From: Apricaphanius iberus
Lineage: Eukaryota > Chordata > Actinopteri > Cyprinodontiformes > Aphaniidae
Assembly (NCBI GenBank): GCA_028564705.1
Contig: JAPXFQ010000787.1
Span: 744,001 to 808,000 of the forward strand
DNA length: 64,000 nt
Direction: 5' to 3'
Shown here piece by piece: positions 10,445-22,158 of this stretch; the stretch's first letter is position 1; every line of letters starts with the position of its first letter. Under the pieces are notes generated by a model. That model was not told the DNA's origin, made no database searches, and saw only the letters and a program-made list of their open reading frames with translations. A program made the translations under genes and the position numbers.

Positions 10445-11706
10445 AGGGACTCTATCATGCTACTTTACTGCTTTCAACTTCTGGGATAGACATATATATG
10501 ATAAAATGTTACTGTTGGTGTTATACAGTATTAATTTGTCCGGAAATGTAACTTGTATCCTGTAGTTAATGTTAGACCACGAAGTAAACCAGCTTGATTA
10601 ATGGCTAACACACATTAGCATTAGCATGTAGCCACTTACTTCTCTGTCCATCAGGCGTCTTTGTTCTTTGATCCAGCTGCTGTTCTTTAGCAATGTAGAA
10701 TAAAATCCTGTAATCAATGCAGCCTAACAGGCCTTTTCACAGAGAAAGTAAAAAATCCAACAAAAAAAGTGTTTTAAGCTGCCAAAAACCGAAGAAGCCA
10801 TGAGCTGTGAGAAGGAGGAGGATCTGTTTGAACTCTAGCAGAGGTAAGCCTGCAGGGGCGGTGCAGACACTTCTAGCACTTCCTTGTTTTCAACTAGTGA
10901 TGTCACCAGTTGAACTCTCATTTTTTTTCTAGGAGAGGCAGTGGCAGCTGCTCAGAGAGCAGAATTCAGGAGGATTACTCAGGCATGCGTAAATTAAGCC
11001 AAAAAAGAGTCTGTTGGGGCTTTTTATGAGAAAATTGGTGATTGACATGTTCAATTTTTGTGTTCCCAGTGACAAATATAACTAAAACTTGATACTATTT
11101 CATTAAAATTAATTTTTAATGTGCTGTTCATTCTTCTACATCTAATACATATGCAAACAATGAATATCGTTCTTCAACTATGCAAATATTGGGTTTTTTC
11201 CACCGGTGCAACTGTCCTGGGTAGCATTACTTATCTTAAATAACTTGTAAATTAATGTAAAATGAATCTAAATACATTAAGATATTTAAATGCTTGTCAT
11301 ACGAGTGCTTACTTAATGAATCTAGAGGTTATAAGTGTTAAGGTCCCTATGCAGAGTTTTTATGACACATTACATTTTGTCCGCAAAACTGTTGTTCTCC
11401 TGGAGCAACAGCATTATGAATTATAAAATAGTGAATGTTACCGCCCTCATTTACTCAGAGGGTTCCTTCCAGAATCAAGAAGGACAAAAGACATAACTAG
11501 AGCACATGGACTGCACACAAGACCAGTTCTGTCTCAAATATTTTCATAATATTACTATTTCTGTGCAGTGTTGGAACTGGTCATCTTACAGGACAGTAGA
11601 CCTTTTGAATTATTATTTTTTTCACTTTGAATTTGAGTTCACGTCAACCATCCATTACCAGATGGTTGAAAACTCCAAAAACTTGATTTTGCATGATATA
11701 GGCTTT
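10445..11706. mobile_element. TTAA-flanked DNA element, Kolobok-like
   Basis: TTAA lies at 10441-10444 and 11707-11710. The left end reads AGGGACTCTATCATGC and the right end, on the opposite strand, AAAGCCTATATCATGC: 12 of 16 positions agree. TTAA duplications are shared by Kolobok and piggyBac elements; fish genomes have many Kolobok-type MITEs with GGGAC...TATCATGC ends, which is why I favour Kolobok. No transposase frame is seen. Directly outside the right TTAA, a second similar end begins (GGGAACATATTATGCC, 11711 onward). Confidence 0.5.
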
Positions 11707-11710
11707 TTAA

Positions 11711-11756
11711 GGGAACATATTATGCCTCTTGTTAAAGAAATTATAATAGGTCCATA
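11711..11756. mobile_element. possible abutting mini TTAA element end
   Basis: GGGAACATATTATG at 11711 faces ATTATAATAGGTCC at 11739-11752, a loose inverted repeat of the same terminal motif as the element to its left. It may be the remains of a second element that inserted at the same TTAA, or a rearranged end of the first. Confidence 0.3.
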
Positions 11757-12079
11757 ATTTGTACAAAACCAGTCACTGAAGTTCTTTACAAGAAAATGAA
11801 TAAATCACACGCATGAAGCTGTTACATCAGCTCAATTCTTGACAATTTCTTTTACTTTTATGTAAATTCGAGGTTCCAGAATAAGCCCACCTATCTTGTT
11901 GAAAGGCTGCAAGATTGACAGAATGGAACAGAGCTGAAATGGATGGACGGGATTGGACAGGTTGTTACATGTAGCTTCTGCTTATTGTGACATCACAATG
12001 AAGCAGTTTTTCAAACGTCTCGTAGAAGCTCAAGATTTCTGACTGCAAATGTTTGGATAAAAAGATATAACATCAAATG

Positions 12080-12409
12080 TAGACCTGGGTATCGATTCAA
12101 ATTACAAGAATCGCTTAAATTTTGATTCTGAAGAGTCAGAATCGATTATCTCCATCTGATCCGATTCAACCTGATCCAGTTCAGTATAGATATAGGTCAG
12201 TGCTATTAAAAATGTTTTTTTTAGCTGTTAAATATATGCCTGTAATTCAATGACTTAAAATGGTGCTCTGAATGTGTCCTTCCTAGTATAGGTGTAAAAA
12301 CTGCAATCTATTCTAAAAAAAAAAAAAAATAGATCTTTGAACAAAGGAATTGATTCAATTCGATTTATATAAGAATTGATTCAGAATCGAATTTTCCAAC
12401 ACGGCACTA
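12080..12409. mobile_element. hAT MITE (ATCGATTC family), 330 bp
   Basis: The ends are rich in GAATCGATT words and form an inverted repeat: TAGACCTGGGTATCGATTC on the left against TAGTGCCGTGTTGGAAAATT on the right in reverse. Flanks ATCAAATG (12072-12079) and ATACAATG (12410-12417) are a decayed 8-bp duplication with 6 of 8 matches. No coding capacity. A longer relative, with an insertion, lies at 21148-21974. Confidence 0.75.
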
Positions 12410-12417
12410 ATACAATG

Positions 12418-13093
12418 GATGGATGGTTGTTATTTATGTTTGGAGGGTTTAAGGTGGCCGCAAAAAACCAAAAGGATGTAAAAAGTGATATTTGCATTAC
12501 AGGTCAAATTTACTGTGGTTCCCTAGAGTCCCAAAGCCTTAGAAATGGCTGAAAAGTTTTGAAAGAGCTCCAGGATGACGTGTTGTGAAATGTTGCTATA
12601 TAAATAAACTGAAATGAATTCTGTTTCAGTTTATTGATTCAACAAGTGAGTAGTAATAAAATGTGGGTCTGGCTACTGGAAAGCATTACAGTCAGGTTTT
12701 TTTTATTGGCTTTGTCAGTTAAATAAAACTTCCTATTCTCGCTGAAACTGTTGGGCTCAATAAGGATACCCGTTAGCTCCGAGTTTACCCCATTCAATAA
12801 AAGTTAGTTTTGAATCCTCAGCAAACTTGTTTATTCGCCAACCTCTTCGACTGGGATTTTCTTTTTTCAACTATATCTGTTTCATAGTAAAACGTTTAAC
12901 AGAAAATCTCCCTGGTAGCAGCTGATTTGATAGAAAAATGCTGTCTTTATTTCCCTTAAAAAGCAAAAAGCTGAGACAAAGCTTTGGCTTGAATAAAACA
13001 TCTGTTGCTGTAGGGAAATGTCCTTCAAAAAAGACCCAACTAGACTTAAATTTTAATTTTGGACTGCTGTCAAACAAAGCTGTTCTTTATCCT

Positions 13094-13134
<41 letters not shown>

Positions 13135-14589
13135 ATCCATCTTTGCACAAAAGGGAGCGTCGAAACATCCCAAACCGCTTCAGTGCATAAATAAATAAAA
13201 CTTACCAGAGATGCACAACATCCACATGCCTTAACAACTATTAAACATATTCCATTCTCTGTGTTTTTCCAGATTAATATTCATGTAAAATTAGCTTTGT
13301 TAGGAATGGTTCGTAAAGTTATTAATAGAGCAGGATTAGAGCTTAAAATGCAAAACATTCGACAGTAAATAGAATGAGGCATATGTCTGTTTTTCTTATG
13401 CTATTCTTCCTACTAGTCTGGCAGTCTTTTAATTAACCTTAATGTCAACAGCTATTTCTGTAGAAAAGTATTTTTAACTTATGTGGTGGTTGTTTTTTTC
13501 AACCTTGCAACGTCTTTTTTTTAGTAGATAATTCAAAAAATATCTTTACTGAGTCAATTAACAGACAGAATGTGTTGTATTACGATAATTATCTCAAGAC
13601 TATGTAATTACTATCTAAGTTTGATTGGAGTTATGAGGCCAAACTCAGAGAATAACACACCATGAGTATATTTTAAAGTGAAATGAAAAAGCTCTACGTA
13701 ATCATCTCACGCCTGAAGCGAAGGCCAAGTAGTGGTTAAAGACTAATAGTTGGCTCTGGTAATTGTGTTTCAAGTATTTATATTGCTAATCTCTTCCTAC
13801 GTTGTCATTATAATCAGAGTGGGAGGCCTATTTTCCTCGAGTGGACGCAGGGTGCTTGGAATACTGAAACAATTCATCCGCGGCGTCCAACGCTGCTGCA
13901 AATGATCACCGCAGCTTAATATTTACGACGGCGGGCGTCTGAACCGGGATAAATCCATAAAGTGGAGCTGGTCTGTGGGAAGACGGATGCTTCTGTCAAT
14001 GTTTACTGTGTCCTGCGATTTGCCATCAAATTGGCTGCCAGAGCTGAATGCAACAACACTGTCAGGGCAGCAATGCCTCACAGGGGCAATAAGCTTTACA
14101 CAGGTCAGTAACGCAAAGTTATGTTTGTAAGTCACATGCCTTAGATAGAAATTTGCCGATATTGATTTGGAAACACTCTAACAGCCATGAGGGAGAATGG
14201 ATGCTCTTTTTTTTGTTCCGGGATTTCCTGAAGCAGGATGAGATAAACATCATGTTTTGATCAAATCCAATGTTTCATTTTGTGAAAAAGCACAACTTAC
14301 TAAACCCTGTTGTTATTGATTAAATTGAAGCCAAAATGGCACTCTAAAAACAACCTTGAGAATTATAACTTGAAGCATAATCAGGCCCTGCACATTCATG
14401 GATTTTTTTTGTCGAAATTTTCCCAAAACGTTCGAGAAAATACAGCTTGGTGAGCTTTTGAGGAACGGCATTAATTTCCACTGACAGAGGAGATCACGAA
14501 GAATGTATATATTTGCTTCTGCTGTAGTACGAAGACTGTTTCCACTGTGCACAAAAGACACGCTTCGCTTTTATACGGTTTTTAAAAAC
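12418..14589. other. no gene recognised; (AT)n inside
   Basis: AT-rich DNA with no supportable gene. An (AT)n microsatellite lies at 13097-13129. Small opposed frames at 12871-13135 overlap each other and that microsatellite and are not credible. Confidence 0.4.
13097..13129. repeat. (AT)n microsatellite
   Basis: An uninterrupted run of about 16 AT dinucleotides. Confidence 0.95.
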
Positions 14590-14951
14590 ATTTTGGTGAC
14601 ACTTCAGCATTTGTAATGTTCATTGTCAGAGTGGTCACTGCCTGGGAGGGTCCTACCGATGAAAACCACACTATACAACTTTTCTCTCCTGGGACGCGTC
14701 CCGGAAGTTTCGCTTTACGGCAATTATGTCACAATCTACCAAACTGATATAAACTTACACGTGGTTATGAGTCTTCAGCCATGACAGATCCACCAAAGAA
14801 ACCAGAGAAGACATCATCAGAAGTGAGGAAAAGGCAAAGAGAAAATGACAGAGTCAAAATTGGCCCAGCTTTTCCTTGTTCACCTGTTCGAAGCCTCATA
14901 TTACAGATCCATCTCCAACAACAGCCTATTTTTACATGCACAACGGTCTAA
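14590..14951 (+). mobile_element. fragment of a transposon 5' region
   Basis: A GC-richer leader (CCCGGAAGTTTCGC and following) precedes an ATG at 14781 that opens a lysine/arginine-rich frame of a type often found at the N-terminus of fish transposon ORFs. Neither terminal repeats nor target duplication are visible, so extent and superfamily are uncertain. Confidence 0.35.
14781..14951 (+). pseudogene. N-terminal fragment of a transposon-type ORF
   Basis: The frame runs 56 residues from ATG to TAA. The first 31 residues read as MTDPPKKPEK, then a basic stretch with RKRQRENDRVKIGPAFP. From memory this resembles the charged N-terminus of uncharacterised fish transposon proteins, in which a Arg-Val-x-Ile-Gly-x-Ala-Phe motif is followed by a Trp-containing block. 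After Pro-31 the similarity stops, so the copy is truncated or spliced there. Function unknown. Confidence 0.35.
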
Positions 14952-15099
14952 TGTATCCATGCCAATAAAATATTTAGTCCACAACATCCACAATCCAACA
15001 TGATCTGCATGTGAAAACTTCCATTATCATACTTGTTCCTTTCTTTAAAAAAAAAAAGAGTAGAATTTGGGATAAAAATAGTTGAAAATGTAGGGGTTA

Positions 15100-15420
15100 A
15101 ACAAATTGTACTCTTTCTTTCATCAATGATTTTCTTCTTGCAACTCTTCCATAAATATCAGATTTACAGAGTTCAAGGTTTTCTCCCACGTGAGTGATGG
15201 AGCTCTGTATCTCCCAAGAGCTACCATGATCCATGGAGCTACCATGATTTAGATACTTCTCTGATTAATGCTCTTCTTGCCTGGCCTTCTGGTTCAGGCA
15301 GATGTCATGGATTGAACAGAGCCCTGGGAGAACCTAACCTCGCCTTAAAATTCTCCAGAACTTCCTCCCTGACCTTCCTGCTGGGTCCGTTGGTCTTCGT
15401 GATGCTGTTTTTTCCACCAA
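15100..15420 (-). pseudogene. Tc1 transposase DNA-binding region remnant
   Basis: Minus-strand translation in shifting frames gives KTNGPSRKVREEVLENFKAR at the start (the first helix-turn-helix of Tc1 transposases usually has the form K-x-R-x-V-R-D-K-V-V-E-x-F-K-A-G). A block with RARRALIREVSK follows, then YGRVARRK, the conserved end of the second paired-like domain. The initiating ATG has decayed to ACG, there are stop codons between the blocks, and the DDE catalytic domain is gone. This is a dead fragment; the strand and subgroup are well supported by three collinear motifs. Confidence 0.7.
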
Positions 15421-15545
15421 TGTTCACTGTCAAAACTCAAACCCTTCAGCTTTGTGGTCGTAATGTGGCAAAACCATGAAGAAAGTTGAATACTTTTGCA
15501 GAATTAAGAAGTAGAACTGAATAAACTAAACCAGTTTTACACAAT
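15100..15545 (-). mobile_element. Tc1-like transposon fragment
   Basis: An antisense Tc1 transposase N-terminal half (15100-15420) is followed on the right by sequence like a Tc1 subterminal region: ATGTGGCAAAACCATGAAGA and GTTGAATACTTTTGCAGAAT (15460-15505). The catalytic half of the transposase and the left end are not seen. Boundaries are approximate. Confidence 0.62.
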
Positions 15546-18409
15546 TAGCTGCTATGAAGTTACTACATCATTGAAGAGTGTCAATACACAAACAGGGCAC
15601 TAAAACGCTGCGTTAACATTTTGCTTTAATGTAAAGTGAGTATTCAGCTTAAAATAATAAACCAACCACGAGGGAGTAAATTTTTATGCAACTTTCACCT
15701 ACACAGCTCTCATTTTTGAGTGTTTTTCAAATGTATTTTTTCAAAGAATCCTTTGAGCTGAAGGTCTGGTCAGCGGTGAGATGAATACATCTCGTCTCCA
15801 GGGGAACCGGTTGATTAAGATTGATATTTTGAAGCCTGCCATTTCTTTTTCAGCCACAACAAAGCGCCCCTGATGGGTGGCGGCCAATTCAGGAGCCGTG
15901 TGCGGCGTTGTTATTCAGAACACGCGGCTGGAGTTACAGCTGAAAATAATGTGTGAAAACAACAGGTTTAATTCCAGGCTACATCATTCTGAGTGCCTCC
16001 GTGACTCGACAGGAAATTGGAACAATACTGAAGAAAACAAGCATCGATCTTCCAATGAACATCACCCCTGAGTCATGTCGGAGAGCCGCAAATATTAATT
16101 GCAAGTCTGCAAGACGTGAAAAACAAGCCAGATGATATAGAGGAGAGACATTCTGGTGTTTTGAAGCGGATTTCTCTTCCCTCCAGCCGGGTAAACTTCA
16201 GGTCACTCTTTGAAACTGACCAGAGGATTGTTCTGCTCCCTGTGGGCTTGTGGAAAACTCCCAGCAGCAGACCGTCACACAGCTGCAGACGCCCGAGGCA
16301 AACCTTTTCCCTCCTCGGCACCGGACCCCGTCACATCTAAACTGGGGCAAAACTTTCTGCAAAGCCACAAACACAGACAGTGTTTCTCGTCTTCTTATAG
16401 TGCAGCCTACACACAAACGCTACAGCGCAGCCACCGGTCCGCCCACGGCACGCTGAAACAGCAACCCAGGCAGCGTCTGCCATAAACTTCCTACAGTTTT
16501 TACTATGAGACATCAGTGATTAATTGTAGTCACAACATTCGTGGCTAAAATGCAGCAGGTGGGGAAAGCACAGCATTCACGAGAATCCTGGAACAAAACC
16601 AAGCTGGCTTTTTTTTTTCAGTCTTTTGGCAAGAAATCTCTCCCACTAACAAGTATCTAGCTGAAGCCTGAAATAGGTATCTGCTCTGAGCCATGGGCTC
16701 GGTTCCTGCCAAAAGACATGTTGCTAAAACACATCAACGAGCTGTGTTTCCCTGTGCACCATTTTTCCTACACATCGGCTCATTTCAAGCCCGACCATGT
16801 GAATTATTCTTTGCAAAATCTGATTTAACCTCTACTCTTTAATTCTGATTGGATTTATGAGATAGTGCGGCGCTGAAGCACACCCTGGCTGCTTTTCATT
16901 GGATTTAGGAGTGCAAGTAGGAGCCAGGTTCTCTTCAACACACGCCTGATTAACCAATCCCATATCAGCGACAGCAAAACTAGAGACGTAGAGTTGTGGG
17001 TCAAAGCCATGCAAAGCTCCATCCCAGATTTTTTTCAGGCTCAAGTGAACACGTCATACGTTAAATTAAAGATTAGAAAAAATTCTGAAAAATGTAAGCT
17101 CACCTTCAAAAGAACACGTCCTATTGTTGCAAAGCAGCATCAGAACGAAGTGTAATACTTCAGTGCAAACACCTCGTACCAACTGTCAGACACGGTGGTG
17201 GAAGGGTAATGATGTGGTAAAACCAAAGAAACTGCCAGGCTCCCCTTGTTAAAAGCCTTATTTTAGTCAATATGTCCACTGCTATTTCATTCCCACATCG
17301 GTTCATTTTCTACATTTCTTTTAGATTTTCTTACGCTGTTCTTGAGTATTTTCAAGAATTTTTAAATAAAAAGTGAAAAGATACGGTTTATTGTAGATGT
17401 AAAAGCAGATTTTCTACAGCTAGACTATGAGTGAGTTTTAGAAAATTGCCTTAGATCACTAATTGATTGCCAAAGATAACATTAAATGTCCCTTGGTTGG
17501 CGTTCCAGTTTTGTCTGTTGCGATGTTTCTCAGAGTTACACAAGTGATAAAAAACCCTTTCGCAACCAGCCCAGTAATTCTCTCGTTCTGGCAGCCGTCT
17601 CTTTGCGTTAGCTTAGCATAAACAATGGAAGTGAATGGGACTAACCAGCATTTTGTGTGCAAAAGTGAATAAAGCTAGTCAATAATGATCCTAATTATTA
17701 TTTACTTAATTATTATTTACTTAATAATAAAGAATAAACTAAAAAAAAAATTCAAATACAGAAAGTATTTGTGTTAGAACTGTCTCAAATAGCTAGACAT
17801 GCTAACAGGTTAATCAGCAGAAGCATTAGCTCTGCTGGGTAGCTATCATCTGGACCACACTTTTTTTTTCTACTTAGAAATTTTTATTTAAATATGAAAT
17901 GATACATTTAGTTATTATAGTGGATAGTGCACAATGTTATTACAGCTGTCTCAACAATCGCTACCACATTCTTATTCTCTAAAACATAACAGTCTTTAAC
18001 AGGGTCCAAAATGTGTTCTTCAAGCGTTTATCTTTCATCATTATTCCACCGAGACATCTTTATTGGCTTCCTGCATTTCACTGAACCACAGCCACAGTCC
18101 TACTGCTCTCCCGCCGGGCTCGGCATGCCTCCACTCTCAACAAAATCTCAGACTCGTCTCTCACCACCACGGCCCTTCTCGTTCTTGGCATCCACACTGC
18201 TTTGAACCTGTGGATATCCCTCACTGAATCTACACTGTACCACCCACAGTCAGTACCATAAGCAATATTGGTTCTGTAATGTTTCAAGCATTCCCAAAGT
18301 ACTGAGACTTGATTTTGCTGTTTGTGTTTTTCCCTTCAGTCAATCAGTTTCTATTCAGAGCACTGATGTATTGAGAAAATACCAAATAAATGATTATACA
18401 GGTATAACA
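15546..18409. other. long stretch without recognised features
   Basis: I see no supportable gene. Around 16073-16485 both strands carry overlapping open frames because the DNA is locally GC-richer and poor in stops; none shows a domain. AT-rich low-complexity DNA dominates near 17700-17760. Confidence 0.4.
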
Positions 18410-18529
18410 GCACATATTAAATACATATCTTTTGGACACGTTGAAATCTGAGTTTGACGAATCTGCGGGCTCAAACTGGCACCAAACTGAGGGAAAAAGC
18501 ATAAAAATGGCTAAAAATAAGGTCCAGGT
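18410..18529. mobile_element. right end of a TTAA-flanked element
   Basis: The sequence ends GCTAAAAATAAGGTCCAGG directly before TTAA (18530-18533). The reverse complement, CCTGGACCTTATTTTTAGC, is the same terminal motif as the right end of the Kolobok-like element at 55416-60565. I could not find a matching left end upstream, so this is given as a fragment. Confidence 0.5.
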
Positions 18530-18592
18530 TAAAAAAAAGATGGAATTTCCCTTTAACAGTCTAAACTAATTCAATAGAGCCATGATTATCTA

Positions 18593-18900
18593 ACTGTGAA
18601 ACGCGTACCACCAGTGGAACTCAAGCTTTCCCTAGTGGTACTTGGAGGAAAGTTCTAATTATTTTTTGAATATAAAATACACTGAGAAATGTACCTATTC
18701 ACACACAGTGTGGCTGTGGGTGGCAACAATTATCAATAAATAATCCGTTTTAGGGGTAAATAATCTTCATTTTTTGTTTTCCTATAGTTAAATGGGTAAG
18801 CCTTCTCTACTATACGTTTAGGTTGGTCACGATTGTGGTTCTTGGAGAGCACGACATTTTCTCAGGTGGTACCCACTGTAAAAGGTTTGAGAAATACTGC
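18593..18900. mobile_element. hAT-like MITE remnant
   Basis: The left side reads AACTGTGAAACGCGTACCACCAGTGG-like sequence (quoted in part) and the right side TTTGAGAAATACTGC, whose complement CAGTATTTCTCAAA is the usual start of a fish hAT family with GTGGTAC subterminal words. Both sides contain GGTAC repeats in opposite orientation. No clean 8-bp duplication is seen and the left end appears shortened. Confidence 0.42.
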
Positions 18901-19724
18901 AATAGAGCAAAGTTCCATGCATTAAACACAATTAAACGTGACTGCAAATTAATGTTCATACATTTTTTTGTTTGAAACTGTTATTTTAGGGGTTTTCTTT
19001 GAAACACATCTCCACTACGTTTGCCATAGTCCCTTGGGAAAAGCTGACCAATCGCTGAGCTCTCAGAGCCTTGATGATCCGGCCCCATTTAACTTCCGGC
19101 GCTACCTCTGGTTAGCAAAAAATGGCGTGATAAGGCGAGATGATTTTACAGCTTCCAAAACTTTTACTGTCCACTGGGTAAGCTGTCGTAATATTAACCC
19201 TTCATGGAATATAATGATTATTCAAAGTATTGGGCTTCTGACAGTTGCCGTATCGTTATGTTTACACCGTGTACTCTAATTGAAGTGTACTTTGTTCTTG
19301 GCTGTTTGTTTAGAACTTGCTGTTGGTTTCTGATGTATACAGACAAATCCGTTGTAGCAACAGTGAAACCTAAAAATAAAATTGATTTCAAGAATATAAA
19401 TATTACGGCCCACACATTTTTATTCAGGTCGACCTTAAAAGGAATTTTTGGCTACACCACTGCTCCCGATGATTGCTATCCAGCAAATCTAAAGCCCAAC
19501 TGTCTACTCGTTAGCAAATGAGCAAACTTGGAGAAACATACTGCTCATTTTGAAGCCATTATTCCAAGAAATCAAAAGCACAAGTAAGTAATCTGTGATA
19601 AAACTTGAAAATTAAAGTTCCAACATTCTCTGTTCAATCTAACGGAGTCAGAATGGGAAGAAATTCAGTCAGTAAATGTGCAAAAACCTGTAAAAACCAG
19701 TTGTAATGGGGGATGAAAATATAC
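18901..19724. other. no feature recognised
   Basis: Two overlapping plus-strand frames at 18968-19521 and a minus-strand frame at 19218-19415 have no recognisable domain; I do not support them as genes. Confidence 0.4.
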
Positions 19725-19983
19725 CACTTTTTTCAAATTGATACTTGGATTTAAGTGCTTGCCGATACCAAGTACAAATGTTGATACTACACACACAAAA
19801 AAAATGCCATGAATTGGAAGAGGGGGTTATTATTCTTCACTTTTTGTTATAACAAATGATGGTGAATTAGATAAAAAAATAAAAATCTTATTATCACCAA
19901 ACTAACATTTCAGTTGTAAAATAAAATGTTTCTGTAAAACTATTGCAGAGTTTCCACATTTCATCAGTATCGGTGCATCCCTA
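19725..19983. mobile_element. hAT remnant with one intact end
   Basis: The right end read inward is TAGGGATGCACCGATACTGA, a classic hAT terminus in fish. Toward the left the words GATACTTGGATT and GCCGATACCAAGTAC are typical subterminal sequence of the same kind of element, but the left terminal repeat itself is missing. No transposase frame remains. Confidence 0.6.
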
Positions 19984-21139
19984 GTTGCAATGTGTAAAAA
20001 ATGGTAAAAAGCCTGAGGGGTCTGAATACTCCTGCGAAGCATTGTAGAATCCACTTCAATCCACATAATTTGGATTTCCTCATAATCCAAAACGGTCAGA
20101 TCCAGATTAAAATTTAATAAAAAATATTCTGTTTCACCAATTTTTTATAGTGAAATTCAGTAGATCGTACAATGCCAAATTAAAATCAATTGGAAACCAT
20201 TAATCTTTCTTCCAATTCAATCCCCCATCCATCCCAAATAATCTGGGAAAGCACACTTCTAATGTTGGTAATATTGCACAGGTCAAAGATAGAAGTTCCA
20301 GACACATTTTACATGACAGGTTCAAGATTGTTGGTACTACAGAGCCAATTATTAAGTGACTGATTACAGTGTTTGTTTCTAACTATATGACATGGATTAA
20401 CTGATGTTAATTACCCTACAGTCTGTTGAAGACATCTTAAATGGGGTTAGGCACATACATGAACTCGCCTGGCTTTCTTTTGCTGGTATTATCAAGATCA
20501 TTAATTAACTAAGCCGTTTGTGTTGGCTTTAAAAAGGTTATCCTCCATCGTAGTTCATTAAATAAAATGGTAAACACATTGAACCTATTTGGTACTCAAT
20601 CAAACCCACATAGGCAGTTTAAAGAATGTGAATTTAACTTTGTTGTATTTACACCTTCAGGTAGGAGTAACCAGAATTATTATGTAAATGAGTCTGCCGT
20701 GTAAAGGGTGGGCTTGTAGACCTTAATGAGCTGTTGCACCTGGTTGTTTGACAGAAAACAGCATCCTAACAAGAAAGCTGTCAATTAAAACAACAGAGAA
20801 GGATTATAATTGTAGAAATCCTTCAAGAAAGTAACTAAACACAAAGAGTGGAGTTGCTGGAGCAGGCACACAGAAACACAATGAGGTGTCAGGATGGAAC
20901 CCTGAAAGTGATATGACTTAAATTAGAAAATCTATATTTAAATGCACAAGTTTCCGGCTCATGCATTTAAACACCCAGGTACAAAGGCTCAGCCGGGTTA
21001 AGCTTTTGGAGACGAATGACGGCGTTTATGGTTCGAATATTAACTTTATTAGTGTTGTAGCTACAACGTGCTGCATGGATGATTGAGAGAATGTTAAGTG
21101 GTCAGATGAAACTAGTAGAGCTGTTTGGAATAAAAGCTA
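19984..21139. other. no feature recognised
   Basis: AT-rich DNA with no supportable gene or repeat. The last eight bases before 21148 are the target duplication of the next element. Confidence 0.4.
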
Positions 21140-21147
21140 CTCACCAT

Positions 21148-21974
21148 TAGGGCTCGGTATTGATTCAAATTTCAAGAATATATTATATTCCGTTTGGTAA
21201 AATCTTTACCCAGGATCTTAGTGGATCGGCACACACAATATAAAAAGAAGAAAGAACGGACACCAGAGACTGCTTATTGTGCTAGAACATGTGTCATTTT
21301 TATTCCCCACACAATTACAGTTTCAACAGCAGCCGCAAAGCAATACTTCTTCAAACAAAGACACTGATTTATGCTAGAATAAGGTGTCCCTTTTATTCCC
21401 CACACAAATACAGTTTAGCAGAGCAATGCTTCATCAAACAGGCATTAAGTTTTCATCACAGCATCTCACCTTTGACACTTGAGAGCCAGTCACCTCTCGG
21501 TCAGACCTGTTAACTTAACGCGGCCGGGCGATGGCGCACAAACCCAACGGCGGACTCTCGTCAGCTGGTCAGCTCTCACTCTAATTATAGGCAAAGAGAA
21601 GCGTGAAGGATGAGACGGGCCAAGTCTCACCCTCAGCCCCCTCAAGAGTTAGAAATGATTTGATTCGATTCAATCTGATCCAGTTCGACATTAATATGGG
21701 TCAGCGCTATTAAAACAGTTGTTTTTTAAATGTTATCTTAATTATGTGTCTGAAATTCAATAACTTAATGTTGGATGAGTAACAGTTGAATTAGCCCTTA
21801 ATACATAAAACTTAAAATGGCCGCCTGGACTTTTCCTGTCTATTTTAACTGTAAAACGGGCAAACAATTAAAAAAAAAAAAAACGATTTTTGGAACTTGT
21901 GAATCGATTCGATTTCTACAAGAATCGATTCAGAACAAATTTTTCGATTATTTAAATGCTACAGTACGGCGGTA
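21148..21974. mobile_element. hAT MITE (ATCGATTC family) with an insertion
   Basis: CTCACCAT occurs at 21140-21147 and 21975-21982, an exact 8-bp duplication. The left end TAGGGCTCGGTATTGATTC and the internal part from about 21656 to the end (GATTCGATTCAATCTGATCC, then GGGTCAGCGCTATTAAAACA) match the MITE at 12080-12409 in order. Relative to that copy, about 475 bases (21181-21655) are extra. Confidence 0.82.
21181..21655. other. foreign segment inside a MITE, with internal duplication
   Basis: This DNA has no counterpart in the related MITE at 12080-12409. It contains a diverged direct duplication: TTTATTCCCCACACAA plus flanking TGCTAGAA and TACAGTTT at about 21276-21322 and again at 21370-21415. 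The right half is GC-richer. I see no TG...CA long terminal repeat and no clear duplication at the junctions, so its nature is open: a solo terminal repeat, another transposon, or sequence belonging to a longer form of the MITE. Confidence 0.5.
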
Positions 21975-22002
21975 CTCACCATGTTTGGAGGAGGAAGGAT
22001 GT

Positions 22003-22158
22003 TGAGGTCCATTGCAGGACAACACAGAGACAGACAGGGCTGAGGACGATTAAAGAGACACCAATTAACCTGACAGTCATGTTTTTGGACTGTGGGAGGA
22101 AGCCGGAGTACCCGGAGGGAACCCACACATGCACGGGGAGAAGATACAAAATCCATTA
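22003..22158 (-). mobile_element. tRNA-related SINE fragment
   Basis: The segment is the reverse complement of the middle of the complete SINE at 24005-24355: ACAGACAGGGC, CAATTAACCTGACAGTCATG, GGACTGTGGGAGGAAGCCGG and CACATGCACGGGGAGAA match in order. Both the tRNA-like head and the (ATGG)n tail are missing. Confidence 0.75.

Noticed and set aside
16073..16485. Cluster of open frames on both strands
   Set aside because: Local GC increase lowers stop frequency on both strands; no domain and no exon-like borders were seen.
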